A stretch of 64,000 nucleotides of DNA from Nannobrachium achirus (GCA_963921795.1 OY997653.1:24608658-24672657), one strand, 5' to 3'. Shown: positions 1 to 14,250, counted from the first letter of the stretch. A program made the numbers and translations. Notes: a model not told the origin generated them from the sequence alone.

Positions 1-96
1 ACAGGGGGAAATGAATGGTGGTTCTATTCCTGCAGGCACACCACACAATGTGAACACAACACAACACATTAACAGACCCCTCACCTCGCCTCCCAG

Positions 97-277
97 AGAG
101 AGAGGGAGAGGGAGAGAGAGAGAGAGAGAGAACAGAAAGAGGCTATTGGAGAACCTGATTTGGATAGGGACACATGATCTGATGCAGGACAATGTCACTA
201 TGACAGAAAGAGACAAGAAAGAGACGCACACATGCGTGCAGCCGCTCACACACAGAGAGCGAGAGAGACACACAGAG

Positions 278-309
<32 letters not shown>

Positions 310-319
310 AGAGACACGG
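97..319. repeat. GA- and CA-rich simple repeats
   Basis: A (GA)n block (about 97-131) and a mixed GA/CA block (about 240-319) lie either side of ordinary sequence. The open frames across it are only translations of the repeats. Confidence 0.85.
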
Positions 320-1079
320 TGTGGCATGAATACAGATGTGCATGTGCTCAGTATGATGTGCACTGACAGACCGTAGTGTGGAGGCTGATCACAGCATCAC
401 AACACAGCGGATTTGGGATTGTCAGCAAGCCAATTATTTCTCCTTCGTTCCACAGCACAGGATTTAATCAGGCAGCACTCTATGCCGGGACTAAATTAAG
501 TACAAATAATGTTTTAGTTTAGTTTATTAAGCAACATTGTTATATATATTTTTGGAGCGGTGATAGCCGCTTCCTACTTTGGACTTAGTGTGTCCGGTGT
601 CCCTATGTGCGGTGCAGCACAAACAGCTGCAATACCGCTGGGTGACCAGTGGCAGGCCTGGGTGACCAAGTGGCGCTGTTGAGCAGCCTAGAGACACACA
701 CACACACACACACAAATACAGGGTATAGCTGCTGATAATAAGTTGCCACGCAAAGAAAGGAAGAAGCCAGCAGGCTTGTTTGAAATCCTTTCCTTAAAGG
801 GATAGTTCACCCAAAAAAGAACCTTTTTTCTATTGATTACTCACCCCATGGAGATGAAGAGGAGCATCAGTGCAATAATGAAATAAACACTCAAAACCGT
901 AGGAAAGAAGAAAAGGACCAAAGGATTACACATCAAAACTAAATCATATGGACTGAAGTGAGGAAGAAATATATTGGTTCCATTGTCCAATATCGGTCTA
1001 ATTGGAGAAGAATCTTTTTTAATGTTGTTATATTCACGCCACACGCAAACACTTTATACTCTCAGAATGTTCATAAATG
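320..1079. other. Myo6 intron sequence, no gene seen
   Basis: No exon was recognised. The stretch holds a short (CA)n at about 691-713. From 796 it has the end of a common fish fold-back/MITE type that starts AAAGGGATAGTTCACCC. No matching inverted end was found for that repeat. Confidence 0.45.
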
Positions 1080-1198
1080 TGTGGCTCAGGGGCAGAATGG
1101 CCGGTAGAGCGTCCGGAAGGTTCCCAGTTCGATCCCGTGCTCCCCCAGAGTCGGTGTCGAAGTGTCCTTGAGCAAGACTCTCACTTTCCTGTGTGTGT

Positions 1199-1229
<31 letters not shown>

Positions 1230-1312
1230 CGCATGTAATGTACAATCTAGGTAAAGTGCTTTGGATAAAAAGCGCTACTGTATATAAATGCATCATTTAC
1301 CATTTATATACT
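1080..1312 (+). repeat. tRNA-derived SINE-like element
   Basis: The head has a pol III B-box-like stretch (GTTCGATCCC near 1128). It is followed by the fish-SINE body motif GTGTCCTTGAGCAAGAC (1158-1174) and the tail motif GTAAAGTGCTTTGGATAAA (near 1251-1269), ending around TATAAATGCATCATTTACC. A (TG)n tract (about 1191-1229) has expanded inside it. The tail motif recurs at 14852-14876. The family resembles V-SINE-type teleost SINEs, but the exact family is not assigned. Confidence 0.7.
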
Positions 1313-1689
1313 TTGTCGAATGGGGTTCACACAGGCTCTATACTAGGGTCATCTAATTTTTTCCCCTTCTTCACGAGTCTCTTCCCAGGAAAATATCGAC
1401 GGAGCGCTCACAGCGCTGCGAGCTTATTATGGATGTGCTATTTCTCAACAAATATTTGGCCCAGAACAAGGCCGCTGCGGTTCGAGGGGTTAAGTGGTAC
1501 ATTGAACAAGCACCGTATGGATGTTGACATTTCTGTGTAATGCCAACATCAGCCAGGCATATCGAAACACCATTATGCTGATCCAACACATGTGCTTGCT
1601 TATGTCTGCGTGTGTGTGTGTGTGTGTGTGTGTACTGTACATACTGTACTGTACACCTACACCAGCGGTTGCGGGGACCCCACATTTTT

Positions 1690-1840
1690 CAGTACTTTGT
1701 ACTTTACTGAGTATTTATTATTATTATTTACTTTTTTTATTATTATTTACTTTTTACTTTTATCCGTTACAATTTAACACAAATATGTGTACTTTCTATC
1801 CGCTACATTTTCAAAACAGGCTCGCTAGTTTGGTTTTAAT
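1690..1840. mobile_element. Fragment of the CAGTGGTGG-type hAT repeat
   Basis: This AT-rich fragment with GTACTTTACTGAGTATTTATT and TATCCGCTACATTTT resembles the interior of the fish hAT family whose better ends are seen at 8951-10269 and 28301-28651. Neither terminus is intact here. Confidence 0.4.
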
Positions 1841-2818
1841 GCTAACTTAATGTTGCGCCGCTGCGCGGCAGATGAAACGAAGATCAAAGCACTCGATCAT
1901 GCAGGGGCTGTGGTAACGTTATGGCCAGAGTGACAGTGGCTGTGTCACATAGGGCAAGCAAATATCTATTTACCTCCTGTAACTAGACTAAAAAATAAAA
2001 GCAATAATATACTAACATATAACACAACATGAGCTTATTATGAAATCGCCTGTTTTCAGAGGCAGTCCAATTTCTACCATCATAACGTCTGTTAACACTT
2101 ATGTTGCAATGATTTTTTCCGGCCAATGTCCCGCGTTGCCATGGTTACCATAGACTTCCATGTAATTGTGCAAGTGTGTAAAAAGTGCACGCCCATGCCT
2201 AGATGATGCACCACGTGTGTAGATGCTGTTCACAGCTTTCAAACAAAAAAATCCGCTTGGAAATCCGTTCAGGCATTCATGATTTATGGGCCATTATGTT
2301 TTCTTCAGATGTAAACAAACATGGCTGCCATGTTTGAAAGAATGGGTTGGTATGGGGGTTAAACATGCAATTTCGCGATCGCGATCATGCCTAATACATT
2401 TCTGGAGGTCCAAAAAAAATTTTTGAAAAAAAAAAATTTGAAAAAAAAAAAAAAAAAAAAAAAAACGGCCCAAACTCAGGAAACTCGGGGTTGGCACAGC
2501 ACTAGTACCAATACAAACTCGGGAAACTCGGGGTTGGCACCATATGTGTTAACTATCTCCTCACTAAGCTTTTCTACTCAATGTCAACACAACCCACGTG
2601 GATTATAAACTCCAGACTTTGGCTACATTTATGTGATCTAAACAATGCACACGCGTTAGAAGTGCGTTCTTTTTGAACCTCCGAAGTAGATGAGTGGCAG
2701 TGTGGTTTTATCTTATCTCATGATGCTGTGATTCTGTGTGTATAAAGAAAGTATGCACAACTGTATCTTGCCTTTGATTAAACTTACGGTCATTTTTGGC
2801 TTTGCAAAAGCCGTTAGC
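1841..2818. other. Myo6 intron, low-complexity patches only
   Basis: No exon was recognised. An A-rich tract occupies about 2410-2465. It is followed by two tandem copies of a motif containing GAAACTCGGGGTTGGCAC (about 2470-2540). Confidence 0.4.

Positions 2819-2890
<72 letters not shown>
2819..2890. repeat. (GT)n microsatellite
   Basis: About 36 GT units with one interrupting TATG. Confidence 0.95.
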
Positions 2891-2893
<3 letters not shown>

Positions 2894-3116
2894 AATAGAT
2901 TGATGATTGATTCATTACTACAGTTCTGATATAAGGTTTACTATTAATAGTATTTAAACCCAAGAAAGCAATATATGGCTTGTTTACATTGGGGTCCAGA
3001 GAAATACAACAATAGGCTAATATGCAAAACATCGTATGGCAGTTTAGAGTTGCAGGCAGGTTTTAAAGGAGGATAGTATGTCATTCTGTTTGTTTGAAGT
3101 AGGCTACAGTTGTTAA

Positions 3117-4639
<1,523 letters not shown>

Positions 4640-5138
4640 CAGGGGTCTTCAACGTTTTCAGGCCAAGGACCCCTTAGCTGAGAGAGGGATGAAGCAGGGA
4701 CCCCCTCTACATATTGTATAAGTGTGTGATTTTCAGCGATTTCGTAGATAGATGGATAGACTTGTTTGACATCACTGTCATTAGTGTACAGTATGTTGGA
4801 TTCATGTTAATGTGTATTTTCACACATTTAACCACGTAAATCATCGGTATTTTGTAAAGCTGACCTTTCACTATGTACTTGGTCTGCTCTTTTTGACCTC
4901 TACACCAAACCTATTTGCCGAAAATAGCCGATCTACAAGCTCTCAACGCCGCGCAGCGCGAGGCGTTGAGAGCTTGTAGATCTGCTATTTCTGGCTATAG
5001 TTCTCCTCGGAATAGGGATGCGAGGGTTCAAGTTGTACATTTAAAAGAATTATCCTATCTCACAAGGATATGGCGGCCCCCCCTGTAGTAACTCTAAGGA
5101 CCCCCTATGGGTCCCGGACCCCCTGTTGAAGACCCCTG
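4640..5138 (+). mobile_element. hAT-like MITE, family 1 (CAGGGGTCTTCAACG ends)
   Basis: The ends are CAGGGGTCTTCAACG and TGTTGAAGACCCCTG, inverted to each other. They are flanked by TACTATTA and TACTAATA (7 of 8), as expected for an 8-bp hAT target duplication. There is no transposase. A palindromic module sits at 4921-4990 (arm AAAATAGCCGATCTACAAGC). Other copies in this window are at 12679, 14877, 43421, 51801 (reversed) and 52678 (reversed). Confidence 0.85.
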
Positions 5139-5140
5139 TA

Positions 5141-5303
5141 CTAATATATGAGTTGCACGACATTGTTGTGTGACAAAGTACAAAATATTAAATTGAAAAA
5201 GCAATCGACAGGATATTCGCCGAGAAAATCATCAATAGCTGCAGCCCCAACTTCAGCAGCAAATGAGTGCAGTGCGGCACAGCAGGACTTCTGAGTCAGA
5301 TCC
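5141..5303. other. Myo6 intron, no feature seen
   Basis: Single-copy-looking intron sequence between a hAT copy and a CT microsatellite. No exon was recognised. Confidence 0.3.
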
Positions 5304-5304
5304 T

Positions 5305-5403
<99 letters not shown>
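5304..5403. repeat. (CT)n followed by (CTGT)n microsatellite
   Basis: About 33 CT units run directly into eight CTGT units. Confidence 0.95.
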
Positions 5404-5699
5404 CCATTGTTCGGTGTTCAGAGCCATCAAAGCGTCTCTGTTCACCAATGGCATCGCCTCATCCTCTTAAGCCAAACGCATGGCGTTGTCATGACTACAA
5501 AGAGCTCTCGTTCCAGAGGCCTTGTGCATGCGCGCTTTTATTTTGAGATTCCATTTGAGCCAAAATGATTGGAAACTGATCCCGCTCGCACCTCTCCTTC
5601 TCCATCTGTCACTCTGTCTCGGTTCCCTCTGTCTATATCCACACATATTTCACTTTTATATTTCATTCTCTTGTGCCTAACACAGGGCTGTAAAAAAAA

Positions 5700-5772
5700 A
5701 AAAGAAAATAGCAGATCTACAAACTCACAACGTGTCGAAATGTGACGCATTGTGAGCCTGTATAATGGCTAT
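5700..5772. repeat. Palindromic module, decayed copy
   Basis: The left arm AAAATAGCAGATCTACAAAC and a diverged right arm (TTGTGAGCCTGTATAATGGC) match the recurrent hairpin. No carrier element is recognised around it. Confidence 0.6.
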
Positions 5773-5837
5773 TCTCGCCATTTTTGGTACACTAAATGTA
5801 CCATTGTAGATTGTACAACCCTACCTGGGGCATAATG

Positions 5838-5961
5838 AAGCAATAAGCCACGCGAGGCATGTGGTTACCTGGTATTTTATAACGGCTGGGAGGCACAAGT
5901 GTCTCCAACCCTCTCAGCCGTTATAAACAGGTAACTACATGCCTCGCGTGGCTTATTGCTT
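5838..5961. repeat. Near-perfect fold-back, 124 bp
   Basis: The 34-bp arms AAGCAATAAGCCACGCGAGG... and their reverse complement (ending CGTGGCTTATTGCTT) differ at about one position. They enclose a second inverted pair (TTATAACGGCTGGGAG and CTCTCAGCCGTTATAA). It is unrelated in sequence to the AGATCTACAAGC module. Confidence 0.85.
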
Positions 5962-6405
5962 TTCTAAAACGGTTACAATATGGCAACATAAAAAATCATC
6001 ATATATATATATCATATGTACCAATTAAAACTATTTCACTAATAATTCACTACAAGGTCTGCAAGAAAGTTCACAGCTACAAGAAAGTAGTTCCCAGCTT
6101 TTTTGCAAACAACACAGGTGCAGATAATTGGGTATAATATAAACTGATTCAAGGTGTGAGTTATAGTCTCATATACCACAGCGATTAAGGGAATAGCTAA
6201 GCAGAATCAAGGAATGGAACTAGCCGTTTTGTTAAAGTTTCGTAATTCAGCCAAAAGAAATCAGCATAAATGGTGGATATTTTGCAACAGCAACAAAAGA
6301 TTACCTCCCTAGACGATGCAATAAAACAAGAAATGAAACTCATTCTCAACTTCGATGCATGCTTTTATATTGAGGGCCATCTTTTGAAGGCACTCTTTCT
6401 GTTTC

Positions 6406-6486
6406 CATATCTCTGTTCCCTCTATTTCATTTCATATCTCTGTTCCCTCTATTTCATTTCATATCTCTGTTCCCTCTATTTCATTT
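6406..6486. repeat. 27-bp tandem repeat, three exact copies
   Basis: The unit beginning CATATCTCTGTTCCCTCTAT is repeated at 6406, 6433 and 6460. Confidence 0.95.
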
Positions 6487-6584
6487 CAATGCAAATATTA
6501 TTCCATTTCATTGTTTTATTTTTGAGTGGGAAAAAAGGTACATCCCATCCAAAAAAATAAAATAAATAAATTGTATCTACTGTA

Positions 6585-6872
6585 TAGGGGTGGGACGATT
6601 CACTTACCCCCCCGATTCGATACAATCTCAATAACGAGGATGCCGACTCAATTTATATTGTGATTCTTAATTTTATTGCAATTCTGCGATTCAACGATTG
6701 TTGCAATCCGATATTCCGACGAAGTTGAATCATACACGTCAATACATAATTATCAAAATAAATCTTCATTGTGAAACATAACTGCAAACATAAACTTAAC
6801 TGGAGATATGCCGATGACAGTTAAACGAGGCAATTATATCAACCGATATACAGTACATCGGTGCATTCCTAC
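6585..6872. mobile_element. Decayed TAGGGGTGGGACGAT-type DNA transposon
   Basis: It starts like a common fish MITE group (TAGGGGTGGGACGATTCA). It ends with CATCGGTGCATTCCTA, which resembles the 3' end of the element at 26851-27135. It may be two fragments joined together. Confidence 0.4.
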
Positions 6873-7083
6873 TGTCTGTTATGTGTTGTATCACTTCCTT
6901 GTAACCTGCCGTGTTCACTTTCAGGTCGCGCGCCGCCTGTGAGAAAAGCATGTAAGTCTGGTACTGCACCGTGTCGACCCTACTACTAATCACAGCCCTG
7001 AGCCCTTCATTAACCTACAGATACTAAGAAAGGCTGGCTGGCTGGCTGCTTGCATTAAGTGGGTTCTGCTGTGTGTGTGTGTG

Positions 7084-7901
<818 letters not shown>

Positions 7902-8104
7902 TTGCGAGGCAGGGTGGGCAGGAAGCTAACTTTTTTGTTCATGTCCATCAGTCACAGTGGTGGCTGGCTTCAACCCGAATCACACCAGCTGTTATGGCTG
8001 CTTTGTAAGCAAAGTTCATTTCTCCATTAAAGGAGGACTTGCAAATGATGATGGCTGCCAAGACAATTAAAGCTCTGTTATGCTTTGCCGGCGTCGTGCG
8101 GGCC

Positions 8105-8206
8105 AACATACTGTAGCAGATCTGCAAGCTCACGATGTGCCGCGGTGCACTGTGATTTGTCACACTTGTGAGCTTGTTGTAGCCAGATTGCAGATCGGCT
8201 ATTTTC
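8105..8206. repeat. Palindromic module, long-loop variant
   Basis: GTAGCAGATCTGCAAGCTCAC and the downstream TGTGAGCTTG...GATCGGCTATTTTC match the module arms. The right arm is broken by a short insertion. Confidence 0.6.
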
Positions 8207-8942
8207 GGTGTGTGCGACGCTGTGGTATTATGCTGATTGAGAACTGTAGCCTGTCAACTTAGAATGATTCTATTTCTCTGAATGTTGTTAGAACAAAATT
8301 GCGCATGTGCCAAGAATCCCATGGTAGTTTTGTGTGCGCTCTTATTTTGTGTGCAAAGAAAGATCATTTGATGACACATTAGTTCATAAGGCCTGGTGTA
8401 AATGCAAGTTGTTGAGGACAGTGAAGTAACCCTTTTACCTCACTGGCCACAGAGGTCTGTTCATCTTAAAATTCACCAGCTACTTTCACAAAGTTACCCA
8501 TTAGCCAGGTTAGTAGTATAGCAGAACCTACCTAATGTCTTTGAAAATGTCTGGTATAGAAACCAGAAAAAAAAAATAATAATAATAACTGGCGGTTCAA
8601 AAGAAGAACCTGACCTTCATTATGGTAGTTGGTTTCCTGCCTAAATGTCCTGGGTGAGTAGATAAAGTGTTCTGGTGAATTTTGTCCATTGCTTATCAGC
8701 ATTTAGCTTGCATTTGGTGGCCATTTCCTACCCGGGGAATATAGTGGGTATATTGTTCTTAGTTGTTTTTTTTCCCCCTGGGTTCTCTGTGGAGATGAGG
8801 GAGAAGGATTTCTGTGGAATCGTGTCTTTTTCCTTTAGAAATCCAAAAATGTGTTTGGCGCTGAAGCAGCTCAGAGCATGAGCAGAGCTGGCACCATGAA
8901 GCAGGTATCTGTAGAATGCTGGCAGAGGCATGCGCAGGGCAC
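8207..8942. other. Myo6 intron, no feature seen
   Basis: No exon or recognisable repeat beyond short A and T runs. Confidence 0.3.
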
Positions 8943-8963
8943 CTGGCACGCAGTGGTGTAAAG

Positions 8964-9982
8964 CAGTGGTTCTCAACCTGTGGGTCGGGACCAGATGATT
9001 AACTTAACCCTTTCCAAGCCACGGGGAGCCCCTTAATATTAAAACCGTACTATATCGGACTTCCTAGGGGGGGAGGGGCAGCCAATCGTCTTTTCCCGTA
9101 CTTTCCCGTATTTACCGAAATAAATGATTTTCATCCGAAAATCGGCGATCGTCTAACCTTCCCTAGTCACCACTCGTCCATCGGTGGCTCGTGGCTGCTC
9201 TGACATGAACAGAAGTGACTCTCATGGCGTTTCCTTCTTCAGCCTTCCTTCCTCCCACCCACTTGTTGTTTGGACGTTAGCACTAGCAGAGCTGGAGTGC
9301 TAGGTGCTAGGCTATCCAAAGTGGACACATCGACTGTTCAGTCACTCCTGGACTATATGCATGGATCGTTATGCGCGCGGATCGCGCACGCGAAACGCAC
9401 GGGGAGATCGATGCTCGGCCAAAACCACCACTCTATCCCAACGGAGATCGAGAAAATCACGGTGAGCTAATGACCTGGGGGGAAAAAAAAAGAAAAAACA
9501 ACGGCGCTGTCCAAGAAGGAGGGGCGGCGGGCTCATGTTTATAAACATAATATTATGTCTCAGATCACAATACAATAATAGAAATTTCACGGCTAATCTA
9601 CCAACCACCATTCTATTTCGGACGGCAAAGTGTTAATGTGCAACATTGTTTTCTCTCTCAACAGTAAACAAACCAACATAAAGTTTAAGTGTATAGAGGG
9701 TATCTGCACATTTCTAAAGTGACAGTTTAAGGACTTTTGAATACCTATAAAATGACAAATTGTCAAATATTAGTGGCAGAAATTGTGAAAATAGCCGATC
9801 TGCATGCTCACAACGCCTCACGTTCGCGTTGCGAGCATGTAGATCTGCTATTTTCACAATAGAACCTGTGTTATACGAAATGTAATGCCTCAACTCTTAG
9901 TGCTCGTCAGGGTGGGAGGGGGGTCCCCAGTTAAAATAGGATTATTTTGGGGGTCGCGGCCTGAAAAGGTTGAGAACCACTG
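8964..9982. mobile_element. Middle hAT element (CAGTGGTTCTCAACC ends)
   Basis: The inverted ends CAGTGGTTCTCAACC and GGTTGAGAACCACTG are flanked by a perfect 8-bp duplication, GTGTAAAG. It carries a palindromic module at 9783-9860 and is itself interrupted at 9004-9636. No transposase remains. Confidence 0.92.
9004..9636. mobile_element. Inner TTAA-flanked (piggyBac-like) MITE
   Basis: The termini read TTAACCCTTTCCAAGCC and, on the other strand, TTAACACTTTGCCGTCC. They are bounded by TTAA on each side, the target of piggyBac-type elements. It lies inside the middle hAT. No transposase frame is seen. Confidence 0.7.
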
Positions 9983-10288
9983 GTGTAAAGTAATTTAGTA
10001 CATTTACTCAACTATTTATACATATTTCATTATTATTATTTTACATTTTACTTTACTGGAGTATTTCCAGTTGTCATTACTTATACCTCTAATCCACTAG
10101 AATTATTTGAAAACTTTAGTTACTAGTTTTGATTATTATTATCATTACAAAACATACATCAACCAGACGTCATCATCCCTATTTATATGTCGTCCATTTG
10201 AAAACAGCATCGCATTGCGCATTATTTTCAAAAGATTTGTGGGTTACGTGTGTACTTTTCCCACCACTGCTGGCAAGCAGCCTGAACT

Positions 10289-10960
10289 AGTCGGGGGATA
10301 TCTTCAGAAGTAGTGTCAAATCCTGGAATAAATTCCTTACCAAAAAAAAAACTTCCCTGTACAGGAAGTGATGTCACAACTCGCTGACATCACACTGACA
10401 TCACAGAGGATACGGAAGGAAGGTCACTCAAGCGACACGGTTCTTCAGAGTATATGCGACCTTCGGTCGCAATAAGGGAAAAAATGACTATGCTTTTAGT
10501 GGGATGTGAGGGGTCTAACTATTGTTTTTAATTATTCTGAATCCATTGCAAGCATTTGTTTTGCACGAAAAGCATTCCATGGGCTAGAAATGGACCCCCA
10601 TACCACTGTGAAAAGTGATGACTCATCACTAAACCATCATTTTATGGGCTGTTTTTAGCCCAATTAATGTTTTTTTGTGTAAAACAAATGCTTGCAATGG
10701 ATTCAGAATAATTAAAAACACCTAGTTAGACCCCTCACATCCCACTTAAAGCATATTTTTTGGGAGTGATTTTTTCCCCTATAGTATAGTGTATAGTAAG
10801 TGAATGAGACCCAGAATTACCCTAGCTGTCAACGATTTTCCTAGGGAAACTGAATTTCAGTCTTTGTGAGATGTGTTACTAGACACCTTTACAAACACAT
10901 TGGTGAAGAAATGTTTTGGTAAGGAATTTATTCCAGGACTTTTTAAGATATCCCCCGACT
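10289..10960. repeat. Large fold-back with nested inner fold-back
   Basis: The outer arms AGTCGGGGGATATCTT...CTGGAATAAATTCCTTACCA and their complement end at 10960. An inner pair (about 10493-10750) spans roughly 75 bp per arm, including GCTTGCAATGGATTCAGAAT on the right. No open frame of note. Confidence 0.85.
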
Positions 10961-11080
10961 AAACCTCCACTGCCAAACATCTCTGCTGGCCCGGGTTCAA
11001 AACCTGCCTCCTCCTCTCTTCCACCTACTGCACCTCTCTTAGTGTTCAAACTAATGTATCTGTGAAGTGAACACATGTTT

Positions 11081-11655
11081 GTGTATCGTTATTTTATGCT
11101 TTAACTATTGAAAAACAGCAGATATACAAGCTCACAGCGCGGCACCGAGTGCCGCGCTGTGTGCTTGTAGATCTGCTATTTTTGAAAAATCGTGAAAATT
11201 TGAATTTTGGCCCGATTCTATAAGTGTCTTTTGAATCCTTCTAAGGTTTTTTTGAAAAAACCTATGTTTCTATGTCAGCAATCTGGCTAGCCATCCTCAA
11301 AGAAAAGGTCCTTTTCACTTAAATGGAGCCCAGTTAGTCTGTTCTTGAGAGACTACTATGTTAGTGGTGCTCAAACATTTTCACGTGAAGGACCCCCAAA
11401 ATGATATTTATTTGGCCACGGACCCCCCTCTCAAAATATTTAGTTCCAGGGACCCCCCAGAAGCAAAATTTGAGTTACAAACGTTCGCTTAAAAAATACT
11501 GTATTCAAAGATTTGCACACATTTTCACGACTTTTTCAAAAATAGCAGATCTACAAGCTCGCAGCGCGGCACTCGGTGTCGCGCTGTGAGCTTGTATATC
11601 TGCTATTTTTCACTGGTTAAAGCATTCAATATTTCTAGGCATAAATGGGTTTTAA
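11081..11655. mobile_element. Two-hairpin TTAA element, left end truncated
   Basis: It carries module copies at 11111-11183 and 11536-11610 that are inverted copies of each other. Each is joined to CTTTAACTATTG or its complement. The right end is AAATGGGTTTTAA; the left TTAACCCATTTAGAACGGG end is missing. The middle includes the CAGTGGTTCTCAAAC-like stretch seen in the copies at 36338 and 37920. Confidence 0.75.
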
Positions 11656-12007
11656 CCAAGCAGAGGGCTTTCTGCCTTTCTACCACGATAAGAGACGATG
11701 GGGTCATGACTGTTTGGTACATTTCTCTGCTTGCTGGTACCTTTTGGTGAGTGGTGTGAAGGAGGCTTGTTCTTGGTGATGGTGGAAGAGTGTCTGGCTC
11801 TGTACTGCTGGTTTATGTAAGTGAGTACAACATGTTAAAACATGTTCTACTCAGTTCTCAGTGTCAGGACCTGTAGTTTTTAAACAATCTAATGTTTTTA
11901 CTTGTCACCCTTACATCTCTGTATATTGCAACTTCTACCACTTTTTGTGGTAGAAGTATCTGTGGTCACAGATCTGTGGCCACATATACTGGATTCTGAT
12001 TGGCTTA

Positions 12008-12195
12008 AAACAGTGGTAAATCAGTCAACAACCTTGAGTTGGCTCATGGACCCCGCCCACTGTTGTGTTGCAGTTGTAACATTTCCAAGATCTTGCAAGT
12101 TACAACCGTTTTTTCATTCATTTATATGGTAGAAGTGGTAGAAAAGCAATTTACCATTCGAGGGTTGTGGTTTGTTGGCTGATTTACCACTGTTT
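12008..12195. repeat. Inverted repeat, about 24-bp arms
   Basis: AACAGTGGTAAATCAGTCAA and its complement (GCTGATTTACCACTGTTT) flank about 130 bp. A smaller hairpin, TTCTACCACTTTTTGTGGTAGAA, lies just upstream near 11933. Confidence 0.65.
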
Positions 12196-12678
12196 CAGGG
12201 TTGTGGCACGAGGCGAAGCCGGTAAATGGCTTACTTCTCTACAACTATAATAGTATGGAAATGTCTTAGATTATTCAGTAAATCCCTGAAACAAGTTTAG
12301 CTGCACTGGATTTCTTTCTTCTTTTTTTAAGTTCTTTCTTTCATTAGAAAGAAAAGTAATATGTATGTGAAGTTATAGGTGAGATGAGGATGGTTATTTT
12401 GTAAGCTAACCTCAACATACACAGATAAAATGATTCTGATCCCTGACCTAGTAGAGAACCCTGCATCAGTCGCTCATGTTTTGCACAGATACAGTTTTAA
12501 GTATATTTTTGCTTTCGCACATCCTTTCAAGGCAAATAACAATCATTTAAAAAGATTGCGCTTGTTGCCCTGATTGGTGCTCTACTACTGACTAGAACTA
12601 GAGCTGCAATCTCTACTCACAACTCCTCCCTACAAACTCTCCCTTTGAACAACCCTAGTCAAGAGCTTTGAACTAAAC

Positions 12679-13136
12679 CAGGGGTCTTCAACGTTTTCAG
12701 GCCAAGGACCCCTTAGTTGAGAGAGAGATGAAGCAGGGACCCCCACAACCTTTTCAGAGATTCCATATAGTTTAATTGTTTGACAGCAAAATCATCAGTG
12801 TGTTTTGGAATCATGTCAATTTGTGTTTTCAGATATTTAACCACTTGAACCGTCAATACATAATAAACTTGACCTTTCACTCTGTATTTAGCCTGCTCTT
12901 TTCCCCCCTCTACACCAAACCTCTTTGCCGAAAATGGCCGATCTACAAGCTCACAACGCCTCGCGCTGCGAGGCGTTGTGAGCTTGTAGATCTGCTATTT
13001 TTGACTAAAGTTCTCAGAATTTGGAAACTAGGGTTCAAGTGGTTAATATAAAAAAGGAGGAAAAACAGTTTCTATAACACAAAGATTCGGAAGACCCCCT
13101 GCCGTAACTCTGAGGACCCCCTGTTGAAGACCCTTG
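12679..13136 (+). mobile_element. hAT-like MITE, family 1
   Basis: The ends match the 4640 copy and are bounded by a perfect duplication, AACTAAAC. The palindromic module is at 12931-13001. This copy shows the uninterrupted family sequence across the point where the 14877 copy was invaded. Confidence 0.92.
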
Positions 13137-13407
13137 AACTAAACCATGTGAACTTCACATGATCACCAGCACTCACTAAAGTCCCTTTAGGCTCTTTAAT
13201 GATTACTGTGTAATTATGACACTGGGGAAGGCTTCTGCCTAAAATGTACGTTGCTGCTGCTACTAGGTCATTAAATAAAATAGTAAGGATTTTGATCATT
13301 TTCAAGTTTGGAATCTTTTCAGAGCCGTGCATCCGGTAAGAGAACTGATACCGGAGACGAGGGCTCCACATTCCCAAGCAACCCTGTTCTGGGGGCCAAC
13401 ATTCAGT

Positions 13408-13510
13408 GAAAATAGCCGATGTAGATCGTCTATTTTCGCCGAAGAGATTTAGTGACAGGGGGGAAAAGAGCAGACCAAGAACCGAGCTGACCCCGATTAA
13501 CTAAGCATTA
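13408..13510 (-). mobile_element. Family 1 internal fragment, reversed
   Basis: A shortened module (GAAAATAGCCGATGTAGATC, then GTCTATTTTC) is followed by GAGCAGACCAAGAACC, as in reversed family 1 copies. Confidence 0.55.
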
Positions 13511-13624
13511 GTTTATATTAACCCATTAATTAAGACCTGAGGCCGATAAATGTCTGCTAAATCCTAACATTCCTAAATCCTAAATTATTTCCTTCTCTGA
13601 AAAAGGTATTTTGCTATATATACA

Positions 13625-13858
13625 CTAAGTGGCGCTTAAACCGTTTCATGTCAAGGACCCCCAAAATTATGTATTTGGCCACCAACCCCCTCCCCCGTCT
13701 CAAAACATATTGTTCCTGGGACCCCCAGAAGCAAAAAATGTTTGCTTTAAAAATAATTTATGTTCAAATGTGTTCAATGATATGCACACATTTTCACCAT
13801 CCTTCAAAAATAGCGGATCTACAGGCTCATAGCACAAAGCTATTTTTGAATAGCCCAA
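13625..13858 (+). mobile_element. CAGTGGTTCTCAAAC-type fragment with module
   Basis: It contains TTTCATGTCAAGGACCCCC and GGACCCCCAGAAGCAAAA, typical of the right half of the two-hairpin element, then a collapsed palindrome at 13803-13852. Confidence 0.6.
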
Positions 13859-13922
13859 TTTATAAAGCAATGCTTTTTTTTTTGTAGCTCAAATCTAAAA
13901 TTCGACAGATGCTTTCCCGGTT

Positions 13923-14250
13923 TTAACCCATTTAGAACGGGTACACATTATTGTGTATCATTATTTTATGCTTTAACTATTGAAAAATAGCAGATATACA
14001 AGCTCACAGCGCGGCACCGAGTGCCGCGCTGCGAGCTTGTAGATCTGCTATTTTTGAAAAATCGTGAAAATTAGAATTTTGACCCGATTCTACAAGTGTC
14101 TTTTGAATCCTTCTAAGCTTTTTTTTGAAAAACCTATGTTTCTATGTCAGCAATCTGGCCTGCCATCGTCAAAGAAAGGGTCCTTTTCACTTAACTGGAG
14201 CTCAGTTAGTCTGTTCTTGAGAGACTACTATGTCAGTGGTTCTCAGTGGT
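13923..14250 (+). mobile_element. Two-hairpin TTAA element, right half deleted
   Basis: It starts TTAACCCATTTAGAACGGG, has a clean module at 13981-14058, and stops within GTCAGTGGTTCTCAG about 50 nt before the myo6 acceptor. The second hairpin is missing. Confidence 0.75.

Larger units (their letters stand above)
8951..10269. mobile_element. Outer hAT element of a three-level nest
   Basis: It starts CAGTGGTGTAAAG and ends CTTTTCCCACCACTG. The flanks CTGGCACG and CTGGCAAG agree at 7 of 8 bases as target duplications. Interior sequence such as TTAGTACATTTACTCAACT is the widespread fish CAGTGGTGGAAAGTA family. It is interrupted after 13 bp by the element at 8964-9982. Confidence 0.85.
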
